A DNA stretch of 64,000 bases from UBA1447 sp002329225 (lineage in GTDB: Bacteria > Bacillota > Clostridia > Oscillospirales > Acutalibacteraceae): contig JBMNVN010000003.1 of the NCBI GenBank assembly GCA_050946835.1, positions 124,001-188,000 on the forward strand, in the 5' to 3' direction. The translations under genes and the position numbers were made by a program. Below the pieces are notes generated by a model that was not told the origin of the DNA, ran no database searches, and saw only the letters and a list, made by a program, of their open reading frames with translations. Shown here piece by piece: positions 8,561 to 17,145 of this stretch (the stretch's first letter is position 1; the number at the start of each line of letters is the position of its first letter).

Positions 8561-9412
8561 TTACAAAAACGCCTTTCCGGCGCTGCCGAACAATTCAATA
8601 TGACGTAAGGCGTTTTCGCAGGCCCCATTGACCTCTGCCGTTTGCAGGTCGTAGTATCCGTTAATTCTGTCCGCCTGATACTCCTGACGCACACGGCTTT
8701 CCACCGCATTAAATGTGGCGGTGGCTATGTTTATTTTTTTAATGCCAAGTTCTATACACCTTTTGTAATCTTCATCGGTGAGGCCCGTGCCCCCGTGTAA
8801 AACCAGAGGTACATCCACCAGAGAACTGATACTTTCTAAAATATCAAACCGCAGCTGCGGCTTTTTAATGTAGTTGCCGTGAGCGTTGCCTATGGCTACC
8901 GCCAAGGCATCTACGCCGGTTTTTGCAACAAACTCAAGGGCCTGCTCCGGAGAAGTGCATCGGACGGCTATGTCCTCGGTGTTGTCTTCACTGCCGCCGA
9001 CACTGCCTATTTCTCCCTCCACTTCAGCGCCGTATTCCCGAGCCGTTTCAACTATCTCTTTTGTAACGGCTATGTTCCGGTCAATCGGGAGTTGTGAGCC
9101 GTCAATCATAACTGAACTGAAACCGAAATCCAAAGCCTGCTCAATAACTTCCGGCGTAATGCCGTGGTCAAAATGTACCGCCACGGGTATATCCGCATTT
9201 TCGGCCGCACTTACCATCAGAGGGCCGATCAGTTCCAGCGGCGAGTTTTTAAGGCGAACCTCGGCAATTTGCAAAATGACCGGGCTTTCCTTTTCCTCAG
9301 CGGCCATGAGGATGCCCATAACCATTTCCATATTAGCAACGCTGAAACTGCCCACGGCCCAGTCGCCTTTTCGGGCTTCGTTAAGCAATTCGCCCATGTT
9401 AACAAGTGGCAA
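8561..9412 (-). CDS. Class II fructose-bisphosphate aldolase family (IolJ-like)
   Basis: Zinc-dependent aldolases of this family cleave ketose bisphosphates or, as IolJ, 6-phospho-5-dehydro-2-deoxygluconate into DHAP and malonate semialdehyde. The 283-residue protein has VHFDHG (zinc ligand region), GFSSVMIDGS, EGEIGSVGG, IGNAHGNY and LHGGTGL. I chose TTG 9412 (protein PLVNMGELL...) because a Shine-Dalgarno AAGGCGG precedes it and a promoter sits at 9459-9487; the upstream extension of the frame to 9490 would start before the promoter. It is 64 bp ahead of the IolC-type kinase, which suggests kinase and aldolase act in sequence. Confidence 0.82.
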   Translation of the reverse strand: MPLVNMGELLNEARKGDWAVGSFSVANMEMVMGILMAAEEKESPVILQIAEVRLKNSPLELIGPLMVSAAENADIPVAVHFDHGITPEVIEQALDFGFSSVMIDGSQLPIDRNIAVTKEIVETAREYGAEVEGEIGSVGGSEDNTEDIAVRCTSPEQALEFVAKTGVDALAVAIGNAHGNYIKKPQLRFDILESISSLVDVPLVLHGGTGLTDEDYKRCIELGIKKINIATATFNAVESRVRQEYQADRINGYYDLQTAEVNGACENALRHIELFGSAGKAFL

Positions 9413-9458
9413 AACAAGCACCGCCTTACGCAAAAAATAATCCCCAGTTTTCGCCAAA

Positions 9459-9487
9459 AGTATAGCACCGCTCAGGGCAAAAGGCAA
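9459..9487 (-). promoter_or_regulatory. Promoter of aldolase-kinase-MFS-hydrolase unit
   Basis: Minus strand: TTGCCT (9482-9487), 17-bp spacer, TATACT (9459-9464). Transcription would start near 9452, ~40 nt before the TTG start at 9412. The remaining bases to 9570 show no gene. Confidence 0.6.
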
Positions 9488-9570
9488 CAATTTCGCCCCC
9501 CTTACATTATGCTCCTGAAAGGTCTTTATGCTTCTTTATTGTTTTTTTATTACTGAAACACTGTATATTG

Positions 9571-9599
9571 TTGCAGATTGCACAAAAGCTTGATATAAT
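9571..9599 (+). promoter_or_regulatory. Promoter of GGDEF/HD-GYP sensor gene
   Basis: TTGCAG (9571-9576), 17-bp spacer, perfect TATAAT (9594-9599). It leaves a ~88-nt leader to the GTG start; no riboswitch fold was recognised in the leader. Confidence 0.65.
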
Positions 9600-9693
9600 G
9601 TGTTAAGCATTTTAGTCTTTGTTTCAACTCCGCTTCACATTGTTTTTTTAATGTAAAATCTTTTACTCTGTTACAGGGGGAAGGGAGGCTTCC

Positions 9694-12600
9694 GTGGATA
9701 AATACAAGAATATAGGCAAACCGATTTTCAAAAATATAATCCGTCTTTTCACATCTCTTTATGCCGCCTGGTTTATAATGAGCGGGATTTTTTTGGCTTA
9801 TTTTTGGTTTAACAGTATCGCCGATATAAAGAGAAACGCCCTCACAGTTGCGGAGGTAGCCGCCCGTTCCCTTGATGTTGAAGCAATATACAGACTTAAA
9901 GGCACACCGGAAGACCTCGGTACGGAAAATTACGAGTCCGTTAAGAATTCGTTGGCGCATTTGGCCGACTCGATTTCGGGGGCTCGCTTTGTATATCTTT
10001 TAACTGAAAAAGAAAATAAAATTATTATAATGGCGGATTCCGAGCCGCCGGACTCCTCGGCTTATTCCCCTCCCGGTCAGGTTTACAGCGAGGCTCCCGC
10101 ATCATTTTTTCAATTTTTTTCAGCGGAAACCCCTACTACTTCCATTTCGACCGTAATCAAAGACCGTTGGGGTAAATGGAAAACAATAACAGTCCCGTTG
10201 GATAATCCTGACGGCAGCCGTCCGGAGATTGCTTTTAATGTGGATTATCCTACTTGGATTTGGTACGATTACGCAGTTCGAGGAATAGGCAGAGGACTTT
10301 TTTTGATCTTCATAACCTTGTTATTAATAACTGCTTCCTACGCCTTGGTGAGCAAAAACAAGCAGTTGAGACAGGAACAGGAACTGCTAAAAGCGGCAAG
10401 AGATGAGGCGGAAGAAAAAAGAAAAACATTGGAGTTATCTCAGGTTGAAATAAAGAATTACAGCAAATTTCAAGAAACCTTGCTGGATATATCCACCGTG
10501 TTTTCCGATCTCGACTCTGAAAACATTAATACGAGTATTCAAAAAGCTCTGAAGAAAGTAGCTAAGGCTGTGGATGCGGACAGCGTATATGTGTTTGAGT
10601 ATGACTTTAAGGCTCAGACCTTTTCAAACACTCATGAGTGGCAAGTTTCCGAATCCGTTTCCCGCAATGCCGATCTTCAGAATGTTCCTCTGTCATTGAT
10701 GGAAGAATGGCCGTATATTCACATAAGCGGAAAGCCCGTTTGTATTCCGGATGTCAGGAACATGCCTGAAGACGGTCCGCTGAAACAGTTTCTGCTCTCT
10801 CAAAACATAATAGGGCTTTTAACTGTGCCCATGCTTGCCGGTTCCGATTGTAGGGGTTTCATCGGTTTTGACAATATCACAAAAACTCATTTCTACTCCG
10901 AAGCGGAAATGCGTTTGTTGGCTCAATTCAGCAATCTGCTTATTCTGACTCTTGACAGAGTACGCCTTTATAAAGACCTCGGCGATAATGAGGAAAAATA
11001 CCGCAACATATTTGAACACTGCCCCGCAGGCATTTTTAACTTTGACAAAGATTGCCGGATAATTGATTGTAACGATATTTTTGTAAACATTGCCGGCACT
11101 TCAAAAGAAAACCTTTTGGGCTATAATATGCTCGCTTCACACAACCACCACATAGCCGATTGTATTAAAAGGGCTATAAGAGGCGAAGTCACTGAATACA
11201 GGGGTGAATACCACTCCAGAACCGCTGACAAGTCAACCCCGATATTGGGGAAAGCCGCACCGATTTTTTCTTCTGAAGGTGAAATAATCGGCGGTACGGG
11301 TATTGTAGAAGATATTACCGAAAGGAAAAAGTTGGGCGATGAGCTGCGCCTTAAATCCATGGTGCTTGATCAGTTGGAAGAGTTTGTTGCGGTGACGGAT
11401 TTAAACGGCAATATCAATTATGTCAATAAAGCGCACACGCAGTTTTTTAAATTCAGGAACAGGCTCTCGGACAAACAAAAAGAGAATTTCTGCGAAGAAA
11501 TGTTCATCGACAGCGGTCAAAACTCCACCGTTTTGGAATATACTATCCAAGGGGGAACCTGGCGGGGAGAAATATCCGTTCCGCAATCCGACAGTGAAGA
11601 GCGATTTGCTCTCTGCAGAATACAGGTTGTCAGTAATGAAAAAGAAGAACCTGTTGCCCTGTGTAAAATCGGCTCGGATATTACTGAAAGAAAGATAATT
11701 GAGCAAGAACTTTCTAAAGAAAAAGAGCAGTTTAAAACCACTTTGCTTTCCGTCGGCGACGGCGTTATTGCAACGGATGCAAAGGGTTGTGTTACTGTAA
11801 TCAATGCCGTGGCGGAAAAATTATTAAGTCTTACCAATGAACAAGCTGTCGGAAAACCGTTGGATGAAATAATGTACCTTATTGATGAGGACAGCGGGCA
11901 AAGAGTTGAGACCCCCGTAAAAAAGGTATTGAAAACGGGTAAGACATATGAGTTTGGCAACCATACAATAATGTACCTGCCGGACGACACCGGAAGATAC
12001 ATAGAAGACAGCACCGCTCCGATTAGGGACAGTAAAGGCAGAGTTACCGGTGTTGTTATGGTGTTCCGGGATGTTACACAAAAAATAACGGAACAACGAT
12101 ATATTGAGTATCTCAACATCCACGACCAACTCACCGGGCTCTATAACCGCAGATATTATCAGTGGCAGGTTGCGCACCTTGCAAGTGCGGAATATTACCC
12201 TCTCGCCTTAATAATGCTGGATGTTAACGGTTTAAAGATTACCAACGATGCATTCGGCCATGAAGCCGGCGACACTCTTTTACTGAAATTTGCGGCTATA
12301 CTGAAAGAGCTATGCCGAGAGGAAGATGTTTTGGCAAGAATCGGCGGAGACGAGTTTGTTATGTTAATGCCCAAAACGGATGAAGCTGCAGCGGAAATCG
12401 CCGTTAAAAATATTCACGAAACCATTGAGCAAAAAAAGGGTGAGGTTATCCTCCTTTCCGCTTCCATAGGCTATGCCGTTAAATACGATGATGAAGAAAG
12501 TATTAACGATGTTTTTATGAAAGCCGAAGATGCTATGTACATTAACAAACTCACCGACAGCTCGTACATGTGTAATAGGGCAATTGATCTTATCATGAAC

Positions 12601-13128
12601 AGTCTCTTCGCCAAAAGCGAGCATGAAATGTTCCACAGTAAGCGAGTAGGTGACCTCTGTGAATCCATCGCCGAAAAAATGGGATTTTCCGCTTTGGAAG
12701 TAGAGCAAACAAGATTAGCGGGGCTTATGCATGATATAGGGAAAATCGGCATAAGGGACGAAGTGCTGAATAAAGCAGGCAAGTTAACTGAAGAAGAGTT
12801 TAAAGAAATCAGGCGCCACTCGGAAATCGGCTACAGGATTCTCTGTGCTGTCAACGAGTTTTCAAGTATAGCGGGATTTGTGTTCGAACACCATGAGAGA
12901 GTGGACGGCAAGGGTTTCCCCAGGGGCTTGACGGCTGAGGAAATATCCCCGCAGGCAAAAGTTATTACGGTTGCCGACGCTTATGATGCCATGATGAACA
13001 GCCGCCCTTACCGTGAAGCCTTAACCCAAAAACAAGCAATTGAAGAAATTAAGAACAATGCGGGGACTCAGTTTGATGAAAAAACTGCCCGGGTTTTCGT
13101 TGAGAAGGTTCTTGGCCTTGAATGGTGA
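9694..13128 (+). CDS. Membrane GAF-PAS-GGDEF-HD-GYP sensor protein
   Basis: This 1144-residue protein should control cyclic di-GMP or a related signal. It has a membrane segment near residues 15-40, an extracytoplasmic sensor region to ~195, a second membrane segment near 200-220, a coiled coil, a GAF domain (~255-425), three PAS/PAC segments (~435-790, two ending in DITERK), a GGDEF domain with intact GGDEF at 884-888 and an RxxD inhibitory site (REED) five residues upstream, and an HD-GYP domain with HDIGK at 1012 and HHERVDGKGFP at 1066. The GYP triplet is GFP, a common variant. Both synthase and phosphodiesterase residues look complete. The start is GTG behind GGGAAGGGAGG. Confidence 0.92.
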   Translation: MDKYKNIGKPIFKNIIRLFTSLYAAWFIMSGIFLAYFWFNSIADIKRNALTVAEVAARSLDVEAIYRLKGTPEDLGTENYESVKNSLAHLADSISGARFVYLLTEKENKIIIMADSEPPDSSAYSPPGQVYSEAPASFFQFFSAETPTTSISTVIKDRWGKWKTITVPLDNPDGSRPEIAFNVDYPTWIWYDYAVRGIGRGLFLIFITLLLITASYALVSKNKQLRQEQELLKAARDEAEEKRKTLELSQVEIKNYSKFQETLLDISTVFSDLDSENINTSIQKALKKVAKAVDADSVYVFEYDFKAQTFSNTHEWQVSESVSRNADLQNVPLSLMEEWPYIHISGKPVCIPDVRNMPEDGPLKQFLLSQNIIGLLTVPMLAGSDCRGFIGFDNITKTHFYSEAEMRLLAQFSNLLILTLDRVRLYKDLGDNEEKYRNIFEHCPAGIFNFDKDCRIIDCNDIFVNIAGTSKENLLGYNMLASHNHHIADCIKRAIRGEVTEYRGEYHSRTADKSTPILGKAAPIFSSEGEIIGGTGIVEDITERKKLGDELRLKSMVLDQLEEFVAVTDLNGNINYVNKAHTQFFKFRNRLSDKQKENFCEEMFIDSGQNSTVLEYTIQGGTWRGEISVPQSDSEERFALCRIQVVSNEKEEPVALCKIGSDITERKIIEQELSKEKEQFKTTLLSVGDGVIATDAKGCVTVINAVAEKLLSLTNEQAVGKPLDEIMYLIDEDSGQRVETPVKKVLKTGKTYEFGNHTIMYLPDDTGRYIEDSTAPIRDSKGRVTGVVMVFRDVTQKITEQRYIEYLNIHDQLTGLYNRRYYQWQVAHLASAEYYPLALIMLDVNGLKITNDAFGHEAGDTLLLKFAAILKELCREEDVLARIGGDEFVMLMPKTDEAAAEIAVKNIHETIEQKKGEVILLSASIGYAVKYDDEESINDVFMKAEDAMYINKLTDSSYMCNRAIDLIMNSLFAKSEHEMFHSKRVGDLCESIAEKMGFSALEVEQTRLAGLMHDIGKIGIRDEVLNKAGKLTEEEFKEIRRHSEIGYRILCAVNEFSSIAGFVFEHHERVDGKGFPRGLTAEEISPQAKVITVADAYDAMMNSRPYREALTQKQAIEEIKNNAGTQFDEKTARVFVEKVLGLEW

Positions 13129-13130
13129 CC

Positions 13131-13166
13131 AAAAAGCCGGAGACAACTTAATGCTGTCCCCGGCTT
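13131..13166 (-). terminator. Terminator between sensor gene and feo operon, probably bidirectional
   Basis: A 12-bp stem with one mismatch (13134-13145 with 13155-13166). Read leftward it is followed by TTTTT at 13135-13131; read rightward it is followed by AAATTTT, so it can serve both converging genes. Confidence 0.75.
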
Positions 13167-13180
13167 AAATTTTAATTACC

Positions 13181-13336
13181 TCATTCTTTCCGCTGTGTAA
13201 ATGTGCAGTTGAAACAATCACCGGTGCACCCGACGCAAGCGCCGGGGCTTTTCTTTTTTTTACGCCTGATTGCGGCGATTGCCGCCGCTGCGCACAAAAC
13301 AAGTATTAAAATGACAATATAATCCTGCCAACCCAT
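13181..13336 (-). CDS. FeoB-associated Cys-rich membrane protein
   Basis: The frame translates to 51 residues: a short N-terminus (MGWQDY), one hydrophobic membrane segment (residues 7-23), a basic stretch RRKKKK, then a Cys cluster CVGCTGDCFNC (residues 34-44). This is the layout of the FeoB-associated Cys-rich family, small membrane proteins encoded next to feoB and thought to assist ferrous iron uptake. The ATG follows a GGAG-type site (GTAGGAGATAAAA) and lies 9 bp after the feoB stop, so it is the third gene of the operon. The terminator at 13131-13166 follows. Confidence 0.85.
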   Translation of the reverse strand: MGWQDYIVILILVLCAAAAIAAIRRKKKKSPGACVGCTGDCFNCTFTQRKE

Positions 13337-13345
13337 TTTTATCTC

Positions 13346-15352
13346 CTACAAAAACAGTCCTGCCAATTTATAAACACCGAAAGCGGCCACCCAGGCAATT
13401 ACACACTGTGCAGCCACGATAGCCGCCGTTACAAGCCGGGAATTCATCTCCCTTTTAATTGCGGCAATTGCGGCAAAGCAAGGAGTGTAAAGCAAAGTAA
13501 AAACCAAAAAGCTCAGGGCAGAAAGCGGAGTAAAGAGATTTGTCAAAGAACTTAAAATGTTTTCCGTTCCGGCTCCCGTAAGAACACCTAAAGTACTTAT
13601 AACGGCCTCTTTTGCCGTAAGACCCGCTACAAGCGATGTGGCAATCCGCCAATCGTTAAAGCCTAAGGGTGAAAATACGGGTGCGAGAAGTCGGCCCAAA
13701 TAAGCGAGAATACTTTCGGAACTGTCGGTAACCACAAAGAACTTAGGGCTGAATGTCTGCAAAAACCAGATTACAAGGGTTGCAACAAAAATTACGGTAA
13801 ACGCTTTTTGCAGAAAGTCCTTAGCCTTCTCCCACAAAAGCAGGGCAACCGTTTTAGGCGACGGCATACGGTAGTTGGGCAATTCCATTACAAAAGGAAT
13901 CGGTTTGCCGCGAAAGGCGGTCGCTTTCATAAGCAGTGCAGTAACAATTCCCGTAAGAATACCGCCAACGTACAGGCCTATCATCACAAGAGCCTTGTGC
14001 TTTTCAAAAAACGCATCGGTAAACACCGCATAGATGGGAATTTTTGCCGAGCAACTCATAAACGGGACTAAAAGAACTGTCATCTTCCTGTCCCTTTCGG
14101 AGTTTAAGGTTCTTGTAGCCATAACCGCAGGCACGGTACAGCCAAATCCTAAAAGCATGGGTACTATACTGCGGCCGGACAAACCTATTTTTCTTAACAG
14201 CTTATCCATTACAAAGGCCACCCGTGCCATATATCCCGCATCTTCCAGGATTGACAAAAAGAAAAACAGTACGATTATTATCGGTAAAAAGCTCAGCACG
14301 CTGCCCACTCCGCCGAAAACCCCGTTTACAACAAGAGAATGGACAACGGGGCTTATACCGAGGGCCGCTAACCCGGCGCCGACTTTGTCCGTAAGCAGTG
14401 TTATGCCGCCTCCAAGTAAATCCTGTAATGCGGCACCGAGCACATCAAAAGTGAGCCAGAATATCAAAAACATCAGGCCGAAAAAAATCGGCAACGCAAA
14501 ATACTTGTGAGTCAAAACCGCATCAATACGTTTGCTGCGCATCTGTTCTTTGCTGATTTCTTTTTTTGTAACGGTTTGTGCAGCCAATTCTTCAACAAAA
14601 TTATAACGCATATCCGCCAGTGCGGCATGCCTGTCCAGCCCACGGTCATGCTCCATTTCCAAAACGCTGTGTTCAATCAGTTCCTTTTCATTCTCACCAA
14701 GTCCCAATAATTCCGCAAAATCGGAGTCGCCTTCTATGAGTTTTGTGGCAGCAAAACGCGGAGAAACACCCAAACGCTGAGCATGGTCTTCGATAATATG
14801 GGTAACGGCATGAATACAGCGGTGAACCGGTCCCTCGGGACAAAAGTCTATTTTTGGGGGAATCTCTTTTTCCTGAGCGGTTTGTATTATTTTATCCACA
14901 ACTTCCGAGATACCCTCATTTTTAACTGCACTTATCGGTACAACCGGTATACCCAGAATCTCGGACATTTTTTTAACATCAACCGAGCCCCCGTTACTTG
15001 TAAGCTCGTCCATCATGTTTAAGACGAGTATCATGGGGATTTGCATTTCTATAAGCTGAAGGGTCAGATAAAGGTTTCGCTCAATATTTGTGGCATCTGC
15101 AATATTAATTATCCCGTCCGGCTTTTGGTTCAGCAAAAAATCCAAGGTAAGGATCTCTTCCCCGGAATAGGGACGAATGGAGTAAATTCCGGGCAGGTCC
15201 ACCACAGTGATATCCTTATGACCGCGGATTTTGCCGCTTTTTTGCGCCACTGTAACCCCCGGGAAGTTGCCCACATGCTGATTGGAACCGGTAAGGCAGT
15301 TAAACAGAGTGGTTTTTCCGCAGTTTTGGTTCCCTACAAGTGCAAATTTCAT
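13346..15352 (-). CDS. feoB: Ferrous iron transporter FeoB
   Basis: FeoB imports Fe2+ across the cytoplasmic membrane with help from its GTPase domain. The 668-residue protein has the N-terminal G domain (G1 GNQNCGKTT at residues 7-15, G3 DLPG, G4 NMMD), a helical linker to ~270, then a membrane part with two gate repeats; the conserved LLGFGCTVPAVMATR and PFMSCSAKIPIY segments are visible. The start ATG overlaps the feoA stop (ATGA), so the genes are translationally coupled. It is followed by the 51-residue Cys-rich partner. Iron-responsive control is suggested by the operator-like repeats ahead of feoA. Confidence 0.97.
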   Translation of the reverse strand: MKFALVGNQNCGKTTLFNCLTGSNQHVGNFPGVTVAQKSGKIRGHKDITVVDLPGIYSIRPYSGEEILTLDFLLNQKPDGIINIADATNIERNLYLTLQLIEMQIPMILVLNMMDELTSNGGSVDVKKMSEILGIPVVPISAVKNEGISEVVDKIIQTAQEKEIPPKIDFCPEGPVHRCIHAVTHIIEDHAQRLGVSPRFAATKLIEGDSDFAELLGLGENEKELIEHSVLEMEHDRGLDRHAALADMRYNFVEELAAQTVTKKEISKEQMRSKRIDAVLTHKYFALPIFFGLMFLIFWLTFDVLGAALQDLLGGGITLLTDKVGAGLAALGISPVVHSLVVNGVFGGVGSVLSFLPIIIVLFFFLSILEDAGYMARVAFVMDKLLRKIGLSGRSIVPMLLGFGCTVPAVMATRTLNSERDRKMTVLLVPFMSCSAKIPIYAVFTDAFFEKHKALVMIGLYVGGILTGIVTALLMKATAFRGKPIPFVMELPNYRMPSPKTVALLLWEKAKDFLQKAFTVIFVATLVIWFLQTFSPKFFVVTDSSESILAYLGRLLAPVFSPLGFNDWRIATSLVAGLTAKEAVISTLGVLTGAGTENILSSLTNLFTPLSALSFLVFTLLYTPCFAAIAAIKREMNSRLVTAAIVAAQCVIAWVAAFGVYKLAGLFL

Positions 15353-15585
15353 AATACTTCCTCTCCGGATGATACTTCAATATTTTTTGCGTCCTCTTTG
15401 CGGATACTAAGACGGTATCCTCTCAATTGCAACTCGATAGGATCCCCCATAGGCGCTACCTTTTGCACGGTAACTTTTGTCTTGGGTATAAGACCCATGT
15501 CCAACAGGCGGCACCTCAGCGGTCCGCTGCCGCCCACTTTGGTTATTGTTACGGTTTTGCCTACAGCTGTCTTATCCAATGTCAT
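15349..15585 (-). CDS. feoA: FeoA family protein
   Basis: FeoA is a small SH3-like cytosolic protein needed for FeoB-dependent ferrous iron uptake. The 78-residue product carries the family pattern: LDKTAVGKTVTITKV, a GxGPLRCRLLDMGLIPKTKV segment and a final RKEDAKNIEV strand. I chose ATG 15585 over the in-frame TTG at 15603 because GGGGGC sits 6-7 nt before the ATG. Its stop overlaps the feoB start. Confidence 0.93.
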   Translation of the reverse strand: MTLDKTAVGKTVTITKVGGSGPLRCRLLDMGLIPKTKVTVQKVAPMGDPIELQLRGYRLSIRKEDAKNIEVSSGEEVL

Positions 15586-15605
15586 CGGTTTGCCCCCGTT
15601 CAACA

Positions 15606-15630
15606 GTTAGTTATCGCTAACTTCCGTTAG
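15606..15630 (-). promoter_or_regulatory. Candidate metal-repressor operator ahead of feoA
   Basis: Three alternating 5-bp half sites occur here: GTTAG (15606-15610), CTAAC (15617-15621) and GTTAG (15626-15630). They form two overlapping inverted repeats that resemble the DtxR/IdeR consensus half site TTAGGTTAG/CTAACCTAA. They overlap the likely feoA promoter: on the minus strand TTGACT, 17 bp, TAAACT between about 15629 and 15657. Repression by an iron-loaded DtxR-type protein is inference. Confidence 0.45.
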
Positions 15631-15734
15631 TTTATTATAACCGGTTTTAAAAGTCAATGTATTTGAGGTGTTTTTCTGCATCTTTCCAAATTATCGGTAT
15701 GCTTTTCTCCGAAGCCGCTTTCGACACGCCATTA

Positions 15735-15763
15735 TTGACGGAATTATTTCTTTCCGTTATAAT
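15735..15763 (+). promoter_or_regulatory. Promoter of SR-rich membrane protein gene
   Basis: TTGACG (15735-15740), 17-bp spacer, perfect TATAAT (15758-15763). A start near 15770 leaves a ~45-nt leader with AAGGGG ahead of ATG 15815. Confidence 0.75.
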
Positions 15764-15814
15764 CTCGGTGTAGATTGAGGAGGTTTTTTCTTTTTGAGAT
15801 AAGGGGTATTCTTA

Positions 15815-17098
15815 ATGAGCGAAGATAAAAATATATTAGCAGAAAATGCGGGTGATAATAACCCGGATAACGAACCTTTTGATAAGGAAGAATCAAATAA
15901 AGGTAAAGCCTCCGGCACCGATGATTTTAATACCCGTGACTCTTATTCACATCGCAGTCATTCGGCCAGCCATGGCGATTACTCTTCCCATAGCCATTCA
16001 GGCAGCCGAGGGGATTACTATTCTCATGGTCATTCAAGCAGCCGCAGAGAGCACTCCTCACACAGTCATTCGGGCAGTAGCGATAATTACCACCGCTCTT
16101 CCCGGAGCCGGTCGGGCAGCCATGGCGACTATTCTTCCCGCAGTCATTCAAGCAGCGGCCGTAGCAGTTCCTCTTCCAGAAGCCGTTCAGGCGGCAGCCG
16201 TAGCAGTTCCTCTTCCAGAAGCCGTTCAAGAAGCAGCCGCAGCAGGAGCGGAAGAAGCGAACGTGACAGGGTCATGTTTGAGCGTCGGTTGAGAAATGCA
16301 AGGTACGACTTTAAAGTGTTCCTCAAAAAAAATAAACCCAAATACGTATGGCGCAGAACAGTCCGGTACTTCAAAAAAGCCAGTTTACAAAAGAAGATTG
16401 CTTTTATCATGCTCGGTTTGGCTTTTTTCACCTTGTTAGGTTTTTCCATAAAGATCGCAGTTTCGCAAAACCCGCCTTACGAAAGCGGAACCGTTATAAT
16501 TGAAAAGATTACCAAACCGCCCGTCCCCTACAAAGAAAAACCGCCCGAAGTTAAGGACGGTTATGTGTTAAATGAGCTGCGCGAAAGCAAGGATGTTCCC
16601 GGCTTTTTTACCGGATTCAAAATTACGCTGCCTGTAATCGAGTCGGAAGAAGAAGGCCCCGTGTGGATAAATGAGCAAATCAGCCACCTTTGTGATGATA
16701 TTAAAGAAAAATATGCGGCCTCCATCGTTTCCGGCGGCAATACAAAACAATATGATTACTCTTATAATTATTATTCCACCGACAGCGTACTTTTCATCTC
16801 CTTATACAAACAGGAGCAAAACGCAGGCGAAGAACCTGTTGTAACCCACTCATATTACTTTTATAACTATATTGAAGATGTGCTCGTCAGAGAATACGAT
16901 TTGGCCACTCTCTTCAGTATGAGTGAAACACATATGATTGACATTATCAACTCCAAACTGAGCGCCATCGGAGCCGACCCTGTAGAGAGCATTGAGGGAC
17001 TTGAGCTTTTTGTTAATAAAAACGGAAAACTCACCACGCAAGTTATGGCAAGGGGTTCGGGTATCACCGAAAAACTTATTGATGTAGTGCTGACTTAG
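15815..17098 (+). CDS. Ser/Arg/His-rich single-pass membrane protein
   Basis: The 427-residue protein has an acidic N-terminus (1-40), a low-complexity domain at ~42-150 of Ser with His, Gly, Asp and Tyr and then of alternating Ser and Arg, a basic helix (150-190), one membrane segment (~194-214) and an external C-terminal domain. The topology rule (positive residues inside) puts the SR region in the cytoplasm. The C-terminal ~180 residues resemble the lipoprotein encoded next (shared pattern of two short domains ending in a LFVNKNGK/LFVDENGK strand), similar to extracellular DUF3298/DUF4163-type folds. The SR region is unusual for a bacterium and is encoded by internal repeats. Function unknown. 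Confidence 0.75.
   Translation: MSEDKNILAENAGDNNPDNEPFDKEESNKGKASGTDDFNTRDSYSHRSHSASHGDYSSHSHSGSRGDYYSHGHSSSRREHSSHSHSGSSDNYHRSSRSRSGSHGDYSSRSHSSSGRSSSSSRSRSGGSRSSSSSRSRSRSSRSRSGRSERDRVMFERRLRNARYDFKVFLKKNKPKYVWRRTVRYFKKASLQKKIAFIMLGLAFFTLLGFSIKIAVSQNPPYESGTVIIEKITKPPVPYKEKPPEVKDGYVLNELRESKDVPGFFTGFKITLPVIESEEEGPVWINEQISHLCDDIKEKYAASIVSGGNTKQYDYSYNYYSTDSVLFISLYKQEQNAGEEPVVTHSYYFYNYIEDVLVREYDLATLFSMSETHMIDIINSKLSAIGADPVESIEGLELFVNKNGKLTTQVMARGSGITEKLIDVVLT
15950..16260 (+). repeat. Imperfect coding repeats in the SR/SH region
   Basis: The stretch is built from related units coding for Ser-His, Ser-Arg and His-Gly-Asp-Tyr. Within it a 32-bp sequence at 16158-16189 is repeated exactly at 16197-16228 (period 39 bp, in frame), and a 'GGC AGC CAT/CGA GGC GAT/GAC TAT/TAC' motif recurs upstream. 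Such repeats can expand or contract by slippage. Confidence 0.7.
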
Positions 17099-17145
17099 GC
17101 TTTTTATCTCCACTGCCAAAATTAAATATTGAAAGGAAAATTGTA

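Noticed and set aside
9413..9490. N-terminal extension of the aldolase to 9490
   Set aside because: The likely promoter (9459-9487) lies inside that stretch, and the family N-terminus fits TTG 9412.
15927..16292. Long open frames on the other strand and in the other forward frame across the SR repeat
   Set aside because: They follow from the repetitive codon pattern of the SR protein and have no ribosome site or promoter.
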